Counted from the first letter of the stretch, positions 7,787-20,103 are shown. The stretch: 64,000 bases of DNA from CAYLNL01 sp964385175 (GCA_964385175.1 CAYLNL010000004.1:124001-188000); one strand, 5' to 3'. Numbers and translations are program-made. Notes: a model not told the origin generated them from the letters alone.

Positions 7787-10700
7787 TCAGTTTCCAAAAT
7801 TATAGCGCAACGTGATACCAGAACGGATGGTAGTTTGCGGAAATACAGTGGAAATGGCGAATTTTGAAAAGGCATGGTCATAGAAAAACAAGGTAGTAAG
7901 GTTTTTACTCAACGCATAATCAGCGGTAAATTTTATGGCTACTAAGGTTTGTCCCGAGGTAACCTGGTTGTTGTCTATTTCGAGGTTGCGAATAATGGTA
8001 ATATTATTCCGAAGCGATACATCGGCTTTTAGGTTCAAATCGCCTCTTAGCGTCAATTTCTTACCATCGAACCGAGTGTTGAACCGAAGGTCTTTTAATC
8101 GGTATCCTAATCCTATTGTATATTCTTTCCCGGTGATTTCGGTAAGAAAATTATTATCAAAACTCAATGATAATGCCCGGTCTCGTTTCACTTCAAGGAG
8201 TACGTTGACATTGCTTTTCGTTTCAAAATCTACCCGCGCCAGGGGGTTAAACTGCTCTACCAAGGTAGCGTTTGTGTATAGCGTAGGATTTTTAAAGTTT
8301 CCGGCAATATCTACTTCATCAGGGTTTTGTGAATCGTATTCTAAGTTGGTTCTAAAAGAATTGAGGCTGTAACTGGCGCGGTAGGCGTGCGCGAGCGAAA
8401 AACGCTTGAACTGCTCCTGGAACCACTTGAGGCGCATTAAACCTGTATATTTCACATTCCAGTTGGGGATAGGAATATTTCTGAAAGCGCCTAATGCTAC
8501 CTCGTTTGCCGCCCGCCCGGTATAAGCGGCCACAAAAGCCGGCAACAATACTGCCTGGTTATTTTTGCCATACCCCAACGGATAGCCTTCATCGTCTAAG
8601 TTAGCGGGGTTGGTAATATCTATACCCCGTTGCAATGCCAGCCGGTTGGCTACCCCAAGCCGGTTGGCTTTAAATATTTCGAATGTCTCCGAGAAATCTT
8701 CCGCGGTCTTTTGAAAAGCGGTACCTATCAACATTGCAGAAATACTAAAGTTGCCGAATTGATTGCCCAGCAGGTTTTCATATTCAAACTGCCCGCCACC
8801 TAAGTTATTTACCCGGAAGTTTTCGGCATAGCTCTTATTATATGTCCGCTCCCCCGTAACATCTATGGTAAAATCGCGAAGCGGCTCTACCCCGGCTGTT
8901 ATAGTTAGGTTGGCCGTATGCTGTTGCATGTACTGCTGGTTGAACTGGGGAAAGGTGGTGAGCCATCCCTTGCGGGCGATTTCATAGCGCACATCAGCCT
9001 GGCTGCCAAAAATAAAACCCCAGGTAGGGCGTAATGTACCGATAAACCCTACCGATTCAGTATAGCCGGGAAGCGCCTTTCCATTATTTTCGGTATAGGT
9101 GAGGTTGAAACGTTTTACCATCGTTACCATATCTAAAAGCGTATTTAATGCCTTATTTTCCTTTTTTTGAGGGAGATTAGGTGTTTTGCTCTTTGCATCA
9201 GGTTGTTTAGAGGGCGTGGTAAGAGACTTACCATTATTATTTTTACGCTTCAAGCCCATATATTCATACAGTTTGGTGAGGGTTAGCGAAGTAGTAAAGT
9301 TGTGCGTGTTTGCATTCTGGATGGTATTTATTTCCTCGCCTGCCAATTCCAGCAATACATCTGAACCTCGCTGCCAGTCAAAATCGCCCGTATAGCTGTA
9401 CGAAGCGTTTATAAAACTAAACGCCGGAATTTTGTTGATAGGGATTTCATAATTGAGTTGCAGTTTTGTACTGTGCCGGTTGGCATCGCCTGTATCCCAA
9501 AAACCGTCCCAGATACCCAAATCTTGCCGTACTGAACCGTCGTCTTCAAAATAATTTTTCACGATGTGGTAATTAGACGCTGTGAAATTGAGCCGCAGCG
9601 ACTTGGTGAGATTGTAGTTGATGGCGTATTGCCAGTCAAACAAAAAATTGCGTTGTTGCAATGTGGGCAACCCCAACTGCGGAACGCCGCCTTCTATAAA
9701 TACCTCCCGGAATTTTTGCTGGTTGAAGGAGCGGGTGATGTTGGAATTGAGCGAGATACTGGCAGGCAATAGGTTGATATTTAATTCTTTGAGCCACTGC
9801 CAGTATTTGCCGGTAAAAAGCGAATCGGCCTTTTTAAAAGGCTCCACCGCCAGCGGTTTCAAGGTGTAATTGTAGAGAAAACCCGTGCGTATATTCTGTT
9901 CTTGCAGGTTTTCTACCTCAAAATCGCGGTGATGGGTTTCGTTGTAGGCATAATTAAAGGTAAAGTTTTCGATGTCGAAAAAATTGGGTTTCTCCTCGGC
10001 GCCCCGGTTTCGGCGCAGGCCAATAAAGTTGATGCTCTGCCGGCGGGTATAGCTCTCTGATTGTTTCCGAACCTGGTCGCGTTCTTCCTCGTTGGCGGCG
10101 GCATCTATGCGGTTTTTTAGCTTCAGGTCTTCGTAATAAGCATCAAATTCAGGAGTAATCAGTTCTTCGGCATGAGCATAATTAAAAGGAATCTGGATGC
10201 CCCATTTTTGGGGGAGCAACTGCCCCAGGTTTATGTTGGTAACCAAATCATACTGTTTTAGGGTTTCCCGGCTGCGCTCATTGGGGGTTTGTTCCAGCGC
10301 TCCAAAGCCGGAGGTGCTGATGCGCCCGGTTGCCGACAGGTTGGCAAAATCGGCTATGTTGCCATCCACCGCTGCAATGGCTGCCCAGCCGCCTTTGTTG
10401 TCTAAGCCTTCCAGCCGCAACTCATTAAACCACACTTCGCCGCAAACATCGGCGCCGGTAGCGTTTTTAATGCCTACCATCAGGGAGCGGATAGCGCCCA
10501 GCGAGGGATTTCCAATAAGCCCGATGCGGAGCGCTCCAGCGGTTCGGGGCGCAAATTCTGGCACCACGTTGGCATTTTCGTCGTAAAAAGTAAGCGTTCC
10601 CAGCGTTTGGTCAGCTATTCCCTGCGATTTTATGCGGGCAAGCAACTCCAGCGGCACATTCATTTCGTTGAGAGCGGGCCAAATTGCCTCTGCGGTGGTG

Positions 10701-13700
10701 GAAAAGGGAGGGGTTATGGATAAAGGAATTTCTACCTGGTAATAATTATTGGTGAAATCGGTACCGATGCGAATGAAGGCGACTAAGTCATTGTTTCCAA
10801 CAGGAGTGTTGTCAAACTCCTCGGCGTGCAGGAACATTTTAAGCCGTTTGTACTGGCGCAGGTCTATGTTGATGTTTTTGAATACCCCCCGGGAATCTTG
10901 AGGCTGTAAATCGCATACGGTGAATGACAGCGATTGTTCGTTTTGGCGAATGATGGTGTTGTTGTTGTTGAGTTGCTCGCGCGCTACGCCCGGGGGCAGC
11001 ACGTAGGGGATGGGGCTTCGGTTTTCATTTTCCTGGATGTTCACGGCGTTTACGTCCACGTAAGTAGGGTCGGGAGCGGGGATGCCTTCCCGGTAAGCCC
11101 TCCAGTCGCCCCGCACCAAGTCTAAGGTGCCGAAACGCAAGACCATGTTTTCCTGGAAGCCGGTGAGGTACATCCGCATCAGGCTGATGGAACGAAAATC
11201 GCTAATGCCTCCTATGGCGGCGTTGGGGTTGTTGAGGGGAATTTTGAACTGTATCCAGCGGGCGGTTACTAAACTATTATCGGGCGCCGTAATGGTAGTT
11301 TCCCGGATGTCGGTTACATACGGGTCTGTGAGTTGAATATTGGGGGTGATGGGGATGCGGTATTCATAATAACTGTTGATGGTATTCATGGTCTGGTCGC
11401 GGTTTATGTCTTCCACGTCCGGTAAGGTGGTAGCGCCGCGGTTGGTGTTCGATACAGTTACCGGCGCATTGCCATCGGGGTTGTTATAGTGGCGGTATCG
11501 CTCCAAAATGCTTCCACTGGTATTCAGGTAGTATTCGTAATTATCCAGGGCGGGGTCTGTACCCGGGTTATTGTCGTAAAGAGAGATTTCTTCGTTGTCG
11601 CTCAACCCGTCAAACCCCACATCCTGGAGATTGCGGTTAGCTTCGCTTTCATCAAATGCATAAATCAACGATTGGGCAGAAGGCACTTTACCCCAGGAGG
11701 TAGCGGCAACCAGGTCATTGCTTACCGTTCCGGGAAGCCCGTTTTCGTACTGTTTTCTGCCATCTTTTAAAATATCTTCCGAAATGTTCCCGAGGTTAAA
11801 GACCAACTCGCCCCCTGTTCCGCCCAGTCCATCGGTATAAGGGTCTAATACCCAAAACTGGATGTACTCTACATTGGCTTGTTCAAAATTGGTGCTGTTA
11901 ATGGAGCGCATGAGTCCGCCCCAGCGCTCGTTGGGCATCAACGTATTATAGGTGGGGTTGTTATTGTAAGGTCCTTTCTCTTGGGGGTAATAGGCGAGGT
12001 CTAAGGTATTCTGCACGGTGGTTTGCCCCTGGGCTACATCTATCCTCGGGAACAACTCATCTATAAATATGCGGCGGGTTTCGTTAGTAGAAACATCGGC
12101 ATCGCTGATTTCGGCAGGGCGCTGGGTGGTATAAAAAATGGGGTCTATGGTGTACCAGGCTATTTTGGCGCGCCCATAACCGTTGAGCAGGTTATTGGTA
12201 TCGTCGGGTGAACTGCCGTAGAGTTGTCCGCCGGGCACAAATTCTAAGGGCGTGCTTGCGAGCATCCACGCCTGAGGAGATTTCATATCTAAAAGCGCCT
12301 GGGCGCCTTCAAAATCGTCTAAGTAAGCAGTTGTTTCGCCCCGGAAATCGGCATTTTTGGGCGAACCGGGCAGCAGGTAGGCAAGTTCGCCGCGCACGGA
12401 AAGATTGGAAGGCACATCGGTTTTAATAGTGGGAATTTTGTTGAGGAGGCGGGTTAAAAAGGGCAGTTCGGTAGAAAAATTGGTATTGAACCCAAAAATG
12501 GTATTGTTTACCGGTTCTGAACCAAAATTCGCCTTTTGCGTGAGCGGGCGCTCGCTCAGGTTCAGGAGGGTGCCGCCCACCAGGAATTTATCGCTTACCC
12601 GGTGTTCTACATTGATGCCGGTAAAGCGGCGGGTTTGCTGCCCGAAAAGGGCGTTGTTTTCTACCGATACTTCAATGGGGGTGTTAGAGGCTTTTAAGCC
12701 TTCGTCTAAAATCTGGACGGTGCCACCCTGGTAATTTACGGTGTAGTCTATGCCTTCCTGCAATATCCTGCCACCGGCGGTAACTTTTACCGAGCCCTGG
12801 GGAACGTTGAAGGCGCCAATAGGAATACCGCCACTGTTCTCGGATTTGTAACGGCCTTTTAGCTGGAATTTGTTTTTACCGGCATCTTCCAAAGCGGCGG
12901 CTTTAGTGCTTTTATACAGGCTGCGGAACACATACTTTTCCTGGTTTGGGTTCGGGGCGTATGCCATATCATCGTCATAATCGCTCCCACCTCCCAATAC
13001 ATTAAATAAGTACTCGCCAAAAGGCTCTGCTTTGGTAAAGATGATGTTCCCGTTTTGCACATCTACCGTGAGCCCAGGTATAAAATCAAAAAAACCGTCT
13101 CCGCCGTTTTGCGGGTCGTTGTAAATATTCAGGCGGTCTAAGTGAAACACATCCAGCAAAATGCGCTCTTCCAACCCTGCGGGCCAGGTAGCATCGTCCA
13201 CCGGGGAAATATAATTAACGGGTGAAGGGTCGGTATAGAGCAAATTTAACCGGAAACCATCCGGGCTCAGTTGAAAGGCACCGGTGCTGTATATGTTTTT
13301 CATCATCAAATCCCAAACCGGGTCGCCTACATTGGTGAGGTTGCTCTTGAGGAGTTTTAACACCAGGCTGTTGTTGTTTACCACGCCGGTTACCGAATCA
13401 AAATCCGTGGCATTTACCCCGTCGTTGGCAAACTCGCCTACCTGGTACACCTCGCCCTGGTAGGTGTATTGAAAGGCTACAGCGAGCACTTCGTCATTGC
13501 TGAGTTTTTGGTTTAGGGAAAGGTAGCCTAACTGGGGCTGGAGGTTATAATCCTTGCCCGGGTCTAATTTCCGGGCGTTTTCTATGTAAGCGTAGTCAAA
13601 ACCCTGGTTCACGAGGGGGCTCACCACGCCAAAGCCGGCTTGCACGGTAGCTATATCCCGAATTTGTTCGGTGAGGACAGAGGTACCCCCTATTGCGAAG

Positions 13701-14884
13701 GGGTCATAGTCGTTAGCATCGTTGCGGGGCAACAGGCCTGCGGGTCCGGGGTTAAAAAATCCTGCGGGCGCGCCTAAGGTGTTAATCCGGGTGTTACCGG
13801 GCTCCGCTTCGCCCAGGTCTTGCAGCGCCACGATGTTGCGGGTGTTGCCGGTGAGGGCGTTGCGGTTGGTTACCCATACTTCTACACGGGTTATTTGTAC
13901 CAGGCTGTTGATGAAGGGGTAGTTTTGCAAAGCAATATCATACTGGTCGCGGAAATACTGGGAGAGGAAAAAATGGCGGTCTTCGTCGTAATCTAAAGCG
14001 AAGATTTCAAATTCGTTTAGGGTGCCGCCGCCCTGGGCTACTACGGTGCGGGTTTGGGAGCGCTGCTCGGAAAATACGCCGGTTATTTTGGTTCGCCCAA
14101 ACTGGAGCTCGGTTTTTACGCCAAACAGGCTCTGGGCGCCGGTGATGAGGGAACTGCTGAGGGGCATGCTCACGTTGCCTACTTCTATCTTGCGGACAAT
14201 ATCGTCTTCGGTGGGTGCATATTCTAATTTTAGGAGGTTTTGAAAGTCGAAAATGGCCTGGGTATCGTAATTGGCGTTTATAGACAGGCGGGTGCCTACC
14301 TTTCCTAACAGGCTCAGGTTGATGCGCTGGTTAAAATCGAACCCCAAGTTGCTGCGATTGCGGGGAGAGAGAGAGGGATTGTCGTTTTTCTGGTAACGGG
14401 CGCCTAAATCAACGGCTACGGAGCCCTGGGGAATGAGTTCTATGGTGTTGCCCCCGAAAATGGTTTCGAACAGGCCGGAGTTTACATACAGGTTGGGGAG
14501 CAGGTTTTTGCGTTTTTCTTCGGCTTTCTTTTTTTCGCCGGAAAGGGCGTCTGCCTTTTCTTTGAAATAGTCTTTCATGCTTTCTCTAAGCGCCAGGTCG
14601 TAGTATTGCCTGGGGGTAAGGATGAGGGGATAATTTATAGGATAGCCTCCAATGGTTTCGGTATAAATATATTGATTTAAAATAGGGTCGTAAGCGTACC
14701 TGGAAAGGATGCTCTCCGGGTTTTTCAGGGCTATTTTGCCCAATGCAAAAGGGTTTTGGGCGCTGTCCTGTGGCTGGGAGCTGCTTTCCTGTGCATATAA
14801 CTGCTCGCTGAAGATTGCACAGAAACAAACCAGGGAAACGCAAACGAGGTGAGGGAAGAATGTTGGTTGGTTATTTTTTTTCAA
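7787..14884 (-). CDS. sprA: SprA, T9SS outer membrane translocon / gliding motility protein
   Basis: 2365 residues, matching the roughly 2400-residue SprA/Sov proteins of Flavobacteriia. A signal peptide (residues 1-31, ending EQLYAQ) is followed by a very long beta-strand-rich sequence with repeated aromatic-capped strands, as expected for the 36-strand barrel that forms the T9SS export pore. Family knowledge: SprA moves T9SS cargo across the outer membrane and hands it to PorV; both PorV and PorU are encoded at 44857-49944. The frame starts at a TTG (14884), six bp after the ruvA stop, and there is no in-frame ATG between the upstream stop and the signal peptide, so a TTG (or an adjacent ATT) start seems real. 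The order ruvA-sprA-gcvH is conserved in relatives. Confidence 0.96.
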   Translation of the reverse strand: MKKNNQPTFFPHLVCVSLVCFCAIFSEQLYAQESSSQPQDSAQNPFALGKIALKNPESILSRYAYDPILNQYIYTETIGGYPINYPLILTPRQYYDLALRESMKDYFKEKADALSGEKKKAEEKRKNLLPNLYVNSGLFETIFGGNTIELIPQGSVAVDLGARYQKNDNPSLSPRNRSNLGFDFNQRINLSLLGKVGTRLSINANYDTQAIFDFQNLLKLEYAPTEDDIVRKIEVGNVSMPLSSSLITGAQSLFGVKTELQFGRTKITGVFSEQRSQTRTVVAQGGGTLNEFEIFALDYDEDRHFFLSQYFRDQYDIALQNYPFINSLVQITRVEVWVTNRNALTGNTRNIVALQDLGEAEPGNTRINTLGAPAGFFNPGPAGLLPRNDANDYDPFAIGGTSVLTEQIRDIATVQAGFGVVSPLVNQGFDYAYIENARKLDPGKDYNLQPQLGYLSLNQKLSNDEVLAVAFQYTYQGEVYQVGEFANDGVNATDFDSVTGVVNNNSLVLKLLKSNLTNVGDPVWDLMMKNIYSTGAFQLSPDGFRLNLLYTDPSPVNYISPVDDATWPAGLEERILLDVFHLDRLNIYNDPQNGGDGFFDFIPGLTVDVQNGNIIFTKAEPFGEYLFNVLGGGSDYDDDMAYAPNPNQEKYVFRSLYKSTKAAALEDAGKNKFQLKGRYKSENSGGIPIGAFNVPQGSVKVTAGGRILQEGIDYTVNYQGGTVQILDEGLKASNTPIEVSVENNALFGQQTRRFTGINVEHRVSDKFLVGGTLLNLSERPLTQKANFGSEPVNNTIFGFNTNFSTELPFLTRLLNKIPTIKTDVPSNLSVRGELAYLLPGSPKNADFRGETTAYLDDFEGAQALLDMKSPQAWMLASTPLEFVPGGQLYGSSPDDTNNLLNGYGRAKIAWYTIDPIFYTTQRPAEISDADVSTNETRRIFIDELFPRIDVAQGQTTVQNTLDLAYYPQEKGPYNNNPTYNTLMPNERWGGLMRSINSTNFEQANVEYIQFWVLDPYTDGLGGTGGELVFNLGNISEDILKDGRKQYENGLPGTVSNDLVAATSWGKVPSAQSLIYAFDESEANRNLQDVGFDGLSDNEEISLYDNNPGTDPALDNYEYYLNTSGSILERYRHYNNPDGNAPVTVSNTNRGATTLPDVEDINRDQTMNTINSYYEYRIPITPNIQLTDPYVTDIRETTITAPDNSLVTARWIQFKIPLNNPNAAIGGISDFRSISLMRMYLTGFQENMVLRFGTLDLVRGDWRAYREGIPAPDPTYVDVNAVNIQENENRSPIPYVLPPGVAREQLNNNNTIIRQNEQSLSFTVCDLQPQDSRGVFKNINIDLRQYKRLKMFLHAEEFDNTPVGNNDLVAFIRIGTDFTNNYYQVEIPLSITPPFSTTAEAIWPALNEMNVPLELLARIKSQGIADQTLGTLTFYDENANVVPEFAPRTAGALRIGLIGNPSLGAIRSLMVGIKNATGADVCGEVWFNELRLEGLDNKGGWAAIAAVDGNIADFANLSATGRISTSGFGALEQTPNERSRETLKQYDLVTNINLGQLLPQKWGIQIPFNYAHAEELITPEFDAYYEDLKLKNRIDAAANEEERDQVRKQSESYTRRQSINFIGLRRNRGAEEKPNFFDIENFTFNYAYNETHHRDFEVENLQEQNIRTGFLYNYTLKPLAVEPFKKADSLFTGKYWQWLKELNINLLPASISLNSNITRSFNQQKFREVFIEGGVPQLGLPTLQQRNFLFDWQYAINYNLTKSLRLNFTASNYHIVKNYFEDDGSVRQDLGIWDGFWDTGDANRHSTKLQLNYEIPINKIPAFSFINASYSYTGDFDWQRGSDVLLELAGEEINTIQNANTHNFTTSLTLTKLYEYMGLKRKNNNGKSLTTPSKQPDAKSKTPNLPQKKENKALNTLLDMVTMVKRFNLTYTENNGKALPGYTESVGFIGTLRPTWGFIFGSQADVRYEIARKGWLTTFPQFNQQYMQQHTANLTITAGVEPLRDFTIDVTGERTYNKSYAENFRVNNLGGGQFEYENLLGNQFGNFSISAMLIGTAFQKTAEDFSETFEIFKANRLGVANRLALQRGIDITNPANLDDEGYPLGYGKNNQAVLLPAFVAAYTGRAANEVALGAFRNIPIPNWNVKYTGLMRLKWFQEQFKRFSLAHAYRASYSLNSFRTNLEYDSQNPDEVDIAGNFKNPTLYTNATLVEQFNPLARVDFETKSNVNVLLEVKRDRALSLSFDNNFLTEITGKEYTIGLGYRLKDLRFNTRFDGKKLTLRGDLNLKADVSLRNNITIIRNLEIDNNQVTSGQTLVAIKFTADYALSKNLTTLFFYDHAFSKFAISTVFPQTTIRSGITLRYNFGN

Positions 14885-14890
14885 AATAGG

Positions 14891-15472
14891 CTACATATTT
14901 TTAAGCGCTTCTTTTATGAGTCCTTCCACACTTAAATCGGTTGTATTTTTCAGGATTTTATCGATAACTCCCTCTGAGGCTTTCCTGGAAAATCCTAATA
15001 CTTCCAAAGCAGATAACGCTTGTTCCTTAGTTGTATTGTTTGAAACGGGCAAAATTTGGTCTATACCATGTATTTTCAGGATTTTGTCTTTTAAGTCCAC
15101 TACCAGCCGCTGAGCGGTTTTGGCGCCTATTCCTTTTATGGTTTGCATGGCGGCGGCGTTGCCGGCGGCAATGGCGTCCCGCACCTGGGGGGGCGTCATG
15201 GCAGAGAGGAGGGTGCGGGCGGTGCCGGCGCCAATGCCGGAAACGGAGATGAGCAGCCGGAAGATTTCGCGCTCGGCGGCATCGCAAAAGCCAAATAGCG
15301 TGTGGGCGTCTTCGCGTATGAGCAGGTGCGTGTGCAACTTCACTTCCCCCGCTTCGGGCAGTTGGGAATAGGTGTATAGAGAAATATGTAAAAAATAGCC
15401 GATGCCGTTACATTCTACTACGGCATGGGTGGGGGTTTTTTCGGTTAGTTTCCCGGTGAGGTAGGTTATCAT
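14891..15472 (-). CDS. ruvA: Holliday junction helicase subunit RuvA
   Basis: 193 residues, normal length. The N-terminal OB-fold begins MITYLTGKLTEKTPTHAVV. Two helix-hairpin-helix motifs follow, SGIGAGTARTLLSAM (about residue 78) and IKGIGAKTAQRLVVDLKDK (about 113), and a C-terminal three-helix domain (about 147-193) that contacts RuvB. RuvA tetramers bind Holliday junctions and load the RuvB motor. It is followed after six bp by sprA. In related genomes the gene upstream is usually maeB; here a restriction-modification pair separates the two. Confidence 0.97.
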   Translation of the reverse strand: MITYLTGKLTEKTPTHAVVECNGIGYFLHISLYTYSQLPEAGEVKLHTHLLIREDAHTLFGFCDAAEREIFRLLISVSGIGAGTARTLLSAMTPPQVRDAIAAGNAAAMQTIKGIGAKTAQRLVVDLKDKILKIHGIDQILPVSNNTTKEQALSALEVLGFSRKASEGVIDKILKNTTDLSVEGLIKEALKNM

Positions 15473-15483
15473 GGGTAATTCAG

Positions 15484-15508
15484 AATTATGAATTATGAAT
15501 TATGAATT
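15484..15508. repeat. Heptanucleotide tandem repeat upstream of ruvA
   Basis: Three copies of AATTATG and a partial fourth (AATTT), starting 12 bp upstream of the ruvA start codon. A close relative of this array lies upstream of maeB at 20104-20135. Confidence 0.8.
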
Positions 15509-15641
15509 TGGTGTGGAAGGATTGTTGTTTGAAAATTTGCTATTTATATGAGTTGTTCCATGTTGGGTAAATTCAGCATAACTAACATTGTTTAAGCACT
15601 GTCGACAACAATAAAAAAATTTCATTAAACCCATGTTATGC

Positions 15642-15657
15642 TATGCTTTCTGTTCCT
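15642..15657. repeat. Left direct repeat flanking the restriction-modification pair
   Basis: TATGCTTTCTGTTCCT, matching 17744-17759 (TATACTTTCTGTTCCT) at 15 of 16 positions in the same orientation. The right copy includes the last codons of maeB, the left copy lies 16 bp beyond the methyltransferase stop codon. The interval between the copies contains exactly the two restriction-modification genes. Confidence 0.6.
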
Positions 15658-15673
15658 TCATAGTTCTGTATTG

Positions 15674-16834
15674 TCAAATGGGCACTAATTTTTGTTTTGT
15701 AAGCAATGCTTTTTCTTCTGTCCAAAGTTGGAAGTCGGTTTGAGATATAAACAGGTTACCTTCAATTTCATTCAGTTTTGTTGTTGTGGCTTTGATTGCT
15801 TCTTCTGATTGGTCAATGCCAATCCAATATCTGCCATTTATCTGGGCTGCTTTCAAGGTTGTTCCACTACCGCAAAAACAGTCAAGCACAATGCTGCCTT
15901 CGTTTGATGATGTTCTTACAATGATGTCAAGCAGGTTAGAATTTTTTTCTGTTGGATAAACAGGATATTGAGGGTCTTTGAACTCCCAAATATCTTGCAT
16001 TCGTTTTCCTTCTTGCCCGTCAAAGTAGATTATTTTTCTTGGGTTGCCATTCTCACTCCATTCTATTAGCCCATCTGCATCCCATTTTTCAAGTGTCTTT
16101 ACATCAGTTCTCCAATGCCTGCCTGTTGGTGGTGCAATACCTTTGAAAAGTTGTGATGACTTTCCATTTTTTGTTTCGCCAGGTGCATGAAGCGGAATGG
16201 TTGTGTAATGTCTGCCGTCTTTATCTTTTTTCGGAAATAGTTTTAGTTTATCCTCTTGGGTGTAAGTTGTTTTTGGCTCGTTCCAAATCATGTTGTCCGA
16301 CTTGGAGTAAAACAAAATCATGTCCTTGATATTTCCGTACCCTTTGCGTTCAAAGTTCTTTGGATTGCATTTAATTCTTGTAATGTCGTTTCGGAAATTT
16401 TCAATTCCAAAAATTTCGTCCATCATCACTTTTACATAATGCCCAATCTTGTAATCAATGTGTAAGTAAATGGAACCTTTGTCGGAAAGTAACATATTTA
16501 ACAACACCAATCTCTCACGAAGAAACTCAATAAAATCAGTACCTTTCAAAGTGTCTTTGTAAGCAACCGTTCCGTTGCTGCTATTGCTGATGGTGTTTGC
16601 CCTGCCGTTTGAAATTGTGAAAGTATTGTTAGTTGCAAATGGCGGGTCAATATAAACCAAATCAATTTTCCCTTTCAGTTTGTGAGTTATTACAAGCTGT
16701 TTGAGTGCAACTAAATTGTTTGCTTTGATTAAAATATTCTTACTTGATGAATTATTTTGTTGGTGTAAATCAATATTAGAAATGTTGTCAAGTATTTCTT
16801 TTTCTGATTTTTTATTTGTGTAGTGTAACTTCAT
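15674..16834 (-). CDS. Site-specific DNA methyltransferase (beta class, probably N6-adenine)
   Basis: 386 residues. Catalytic motif IV DPPF is at residues 63-66 (in LVYIDPPFATNN), and the SAM-binding motif FCGSGTT is at about 318-324; this order (IV before I) defines the beta class. The middle region (about 150-300) is the likely target-recognition part. It would methylate the site cut by the endonuclease encoded just upstream, protecting the host. The start ATG at 16834 is six bp after the endonuclease stop, so both are read from one transcript, endonuclease first. Base use is AT-rich and differs visibly from ruvA and maeB on either side, a sign of transfer. The recognition sequence cannot be read from sequence alone. 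Confidence 0.9.
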   Translation of the reverse strand: MKLHYTNKKSEKEILDNISNIDLHQQNNSSSKNILIKANNLVALKQLVITHKLKGKIDLVYIDPPFATNNTFTISNGRANTISNSSNGTVAYKDTLKGTDFIEFLRERLVLLNMLLSDKGSIYLHIDYKIGHYVKVMMDEIFGIENFRNDITRIKCNPKNFERKGYGNIKDMILFYSKSDNMIWNEPKTTYTQEDKLKLFPKKDKDGRHYTTIPLHAPGETKNGKSSQLFKGIAPPTGRHWRTDVKTLEKWDADGLIEWSENGNPRKIIYFDGQEGKRMQDIWEFKDPQYPVYPTEKNSNLLDIIVRTSSNEGSIVLDCFCGSGTTLKAAQINGRYWIGIDQSEEAIKATTTKLNEIEGNLFISQTDFQLWTEEKALLTKQKLVPI

Positions 16835-16840
16835 CGGAGT

Positions 16841-17623
16841 TTAAATTTGATATAAAAATTCACGAAGAACCAAACTACTCATAATGTGTAAGTCCTTGTA
16901 ACGAGTTGTTATGTCCTTATACATCTTGTTGTTGCCTTTGATGTAAAGCACCCCGTCGAGAATTGCAATTTTTATTGCCTTTACATTTTTAGCTTCAACT
17001 GTGCTGATAGCATCGTTGAATTGTGCATTTTGATGTCCGCCAAAGTCAGTGAGAAATTTTGCTTCACCGATTACATACTTGCCGTTAAATCTTCCAATGA
17101 AATCAAGTCCTTTTGGATGTTGGTAATTTAATTCACCCGAAGCAAAGTCCATCAACTGCTTGTCGCCGCCGTTAAGGATGGCATCCTTTTTATTTTTGGT
17201 AAAGCCGTCAAGTGAAACGGGTTGAATGCCTAATGCTTTGCTGTTTGTCCACCGTCTGAAAAATGGCCCGATTTGTCGGTTAGTTTCTTTTGGCTCACTG
17301 CATCGTTCAAAAATTTTATCCAAACCCATTTCATAAAGTCGTCCGCAGACTCTGTTAATTGTTTTGGGATTTTTTTCAATTGATGAAGGGTCTCTTTTGA
17401 GATAAGCAATATAACTATCCTTAATTGGGAACAAATCAAGTTTGAGTAATTCTCTGATTAGTGCTTCATTATTTTTTTTCTTGAACGCCTTTTCAATGTT
17501 GCTCCATCTGTCAGTGTTAATATCCCTGATACCTTCAGGAATGGTCGGATAAACTTGAAACAAGTCGTCCAGGTAACTTCGTTGGTTTGCATATTCTATG
17601 CTTAATTCTGTCCAGTAATTCAT
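16841..17623 (-). CDS. Type II restriction endonuclease, Tsp45I-like
   Basis: 260 residues. A PD-(D/E)xK core is visible: Asp about 174 in KGLDFIGRF, then Glu about 188 and Lys about 190 in VIGEAKFLTDFGG, followed by the conserved HQNAQFNDAI. The stretch SEPKETNRQIGP and this core resemble the Tsp45I family (known member cuts GTSAC), by recall only; the specificity of this enzyme is inferred, not shown. It lies immediately upstream of the cognate methyltransferase on the same strand. A -7-like TACATTTG ends five bp before its ATG, so the mRNA may be leaderless. It shares the low-GC composition of the methyltransferase. Confidence 0.8.
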   Translation of the reverse strand: MNYWTELSIEYANQRSYLDDLFQVYPTIPEGIRDINTDRWSNIEKAFKKKNNEALIRELLKLDLFPIKDSYIAYLKRDPSSIEKNPKTINRVCGRLYEMGLDKIFERCSEPKETNRQIGPFFRRWTNSKALGIQPVSLDGFTKNKKDAILNGGDKQLMDFASGELNYQHPKGLDFIGRFNGKYVIGEAKFLTDFGGHQNAQFNDAISTVEAKNVKAIKIAILDGVLYIKGNNKMYKDITTRYKDLHIMSSLVLREFLYQI

Positions 17624-17627
17624 AGGT

Positions 17628-17635
17628 CAAATGTA
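17628..17635 (-). promoter_or_regulatory. Candidate -7 element immediately before the endonuclease start
   Basis: TACATTTG on the minus strand, exact TAnnTTTG, ending five bp before the ATG at 17623. No TTG was found at the expected -33 distance, so support is partial. If used, transcription would begin at or next to the start codon. Confidence 0.4.
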
Positions 17636-17742
17636 GGTAAAAATGTCGTTGATTTTGGCAGCTATTTTCGAAGTTGCACTATCTCCATAAGATATCATAT
17701 AAGAGGTTTATCCTTTGGTGATGGGTTGTTTAAGGGTTTAAC

Positions 17743-20040
<2,298 letters not shown>

Positions 20041-20059
20041 GGCTATTGATTTAGAATTG

Positions 20060-20067
20060 CAAATGTA
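20060..20067 (-). promoter_or_regulatory. Candidate -7 element for maeB
   Basis: TACATTTG on the minus strand, 19 bp before the maeB ATG, exact TAnnTTTG. No TTG at the normal -33 distance. Confidence 0.4.
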
Positions 20068-20103
20068 ATGGTAACTAATTAATTATGGTAGTGTGTGGGT
20101 GTG

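Noticed and set aside
15484..15508. Possible CRISPR array
   Set aside because: The repeats are 7-bp tandem units without spacers; no cas genes in the window.
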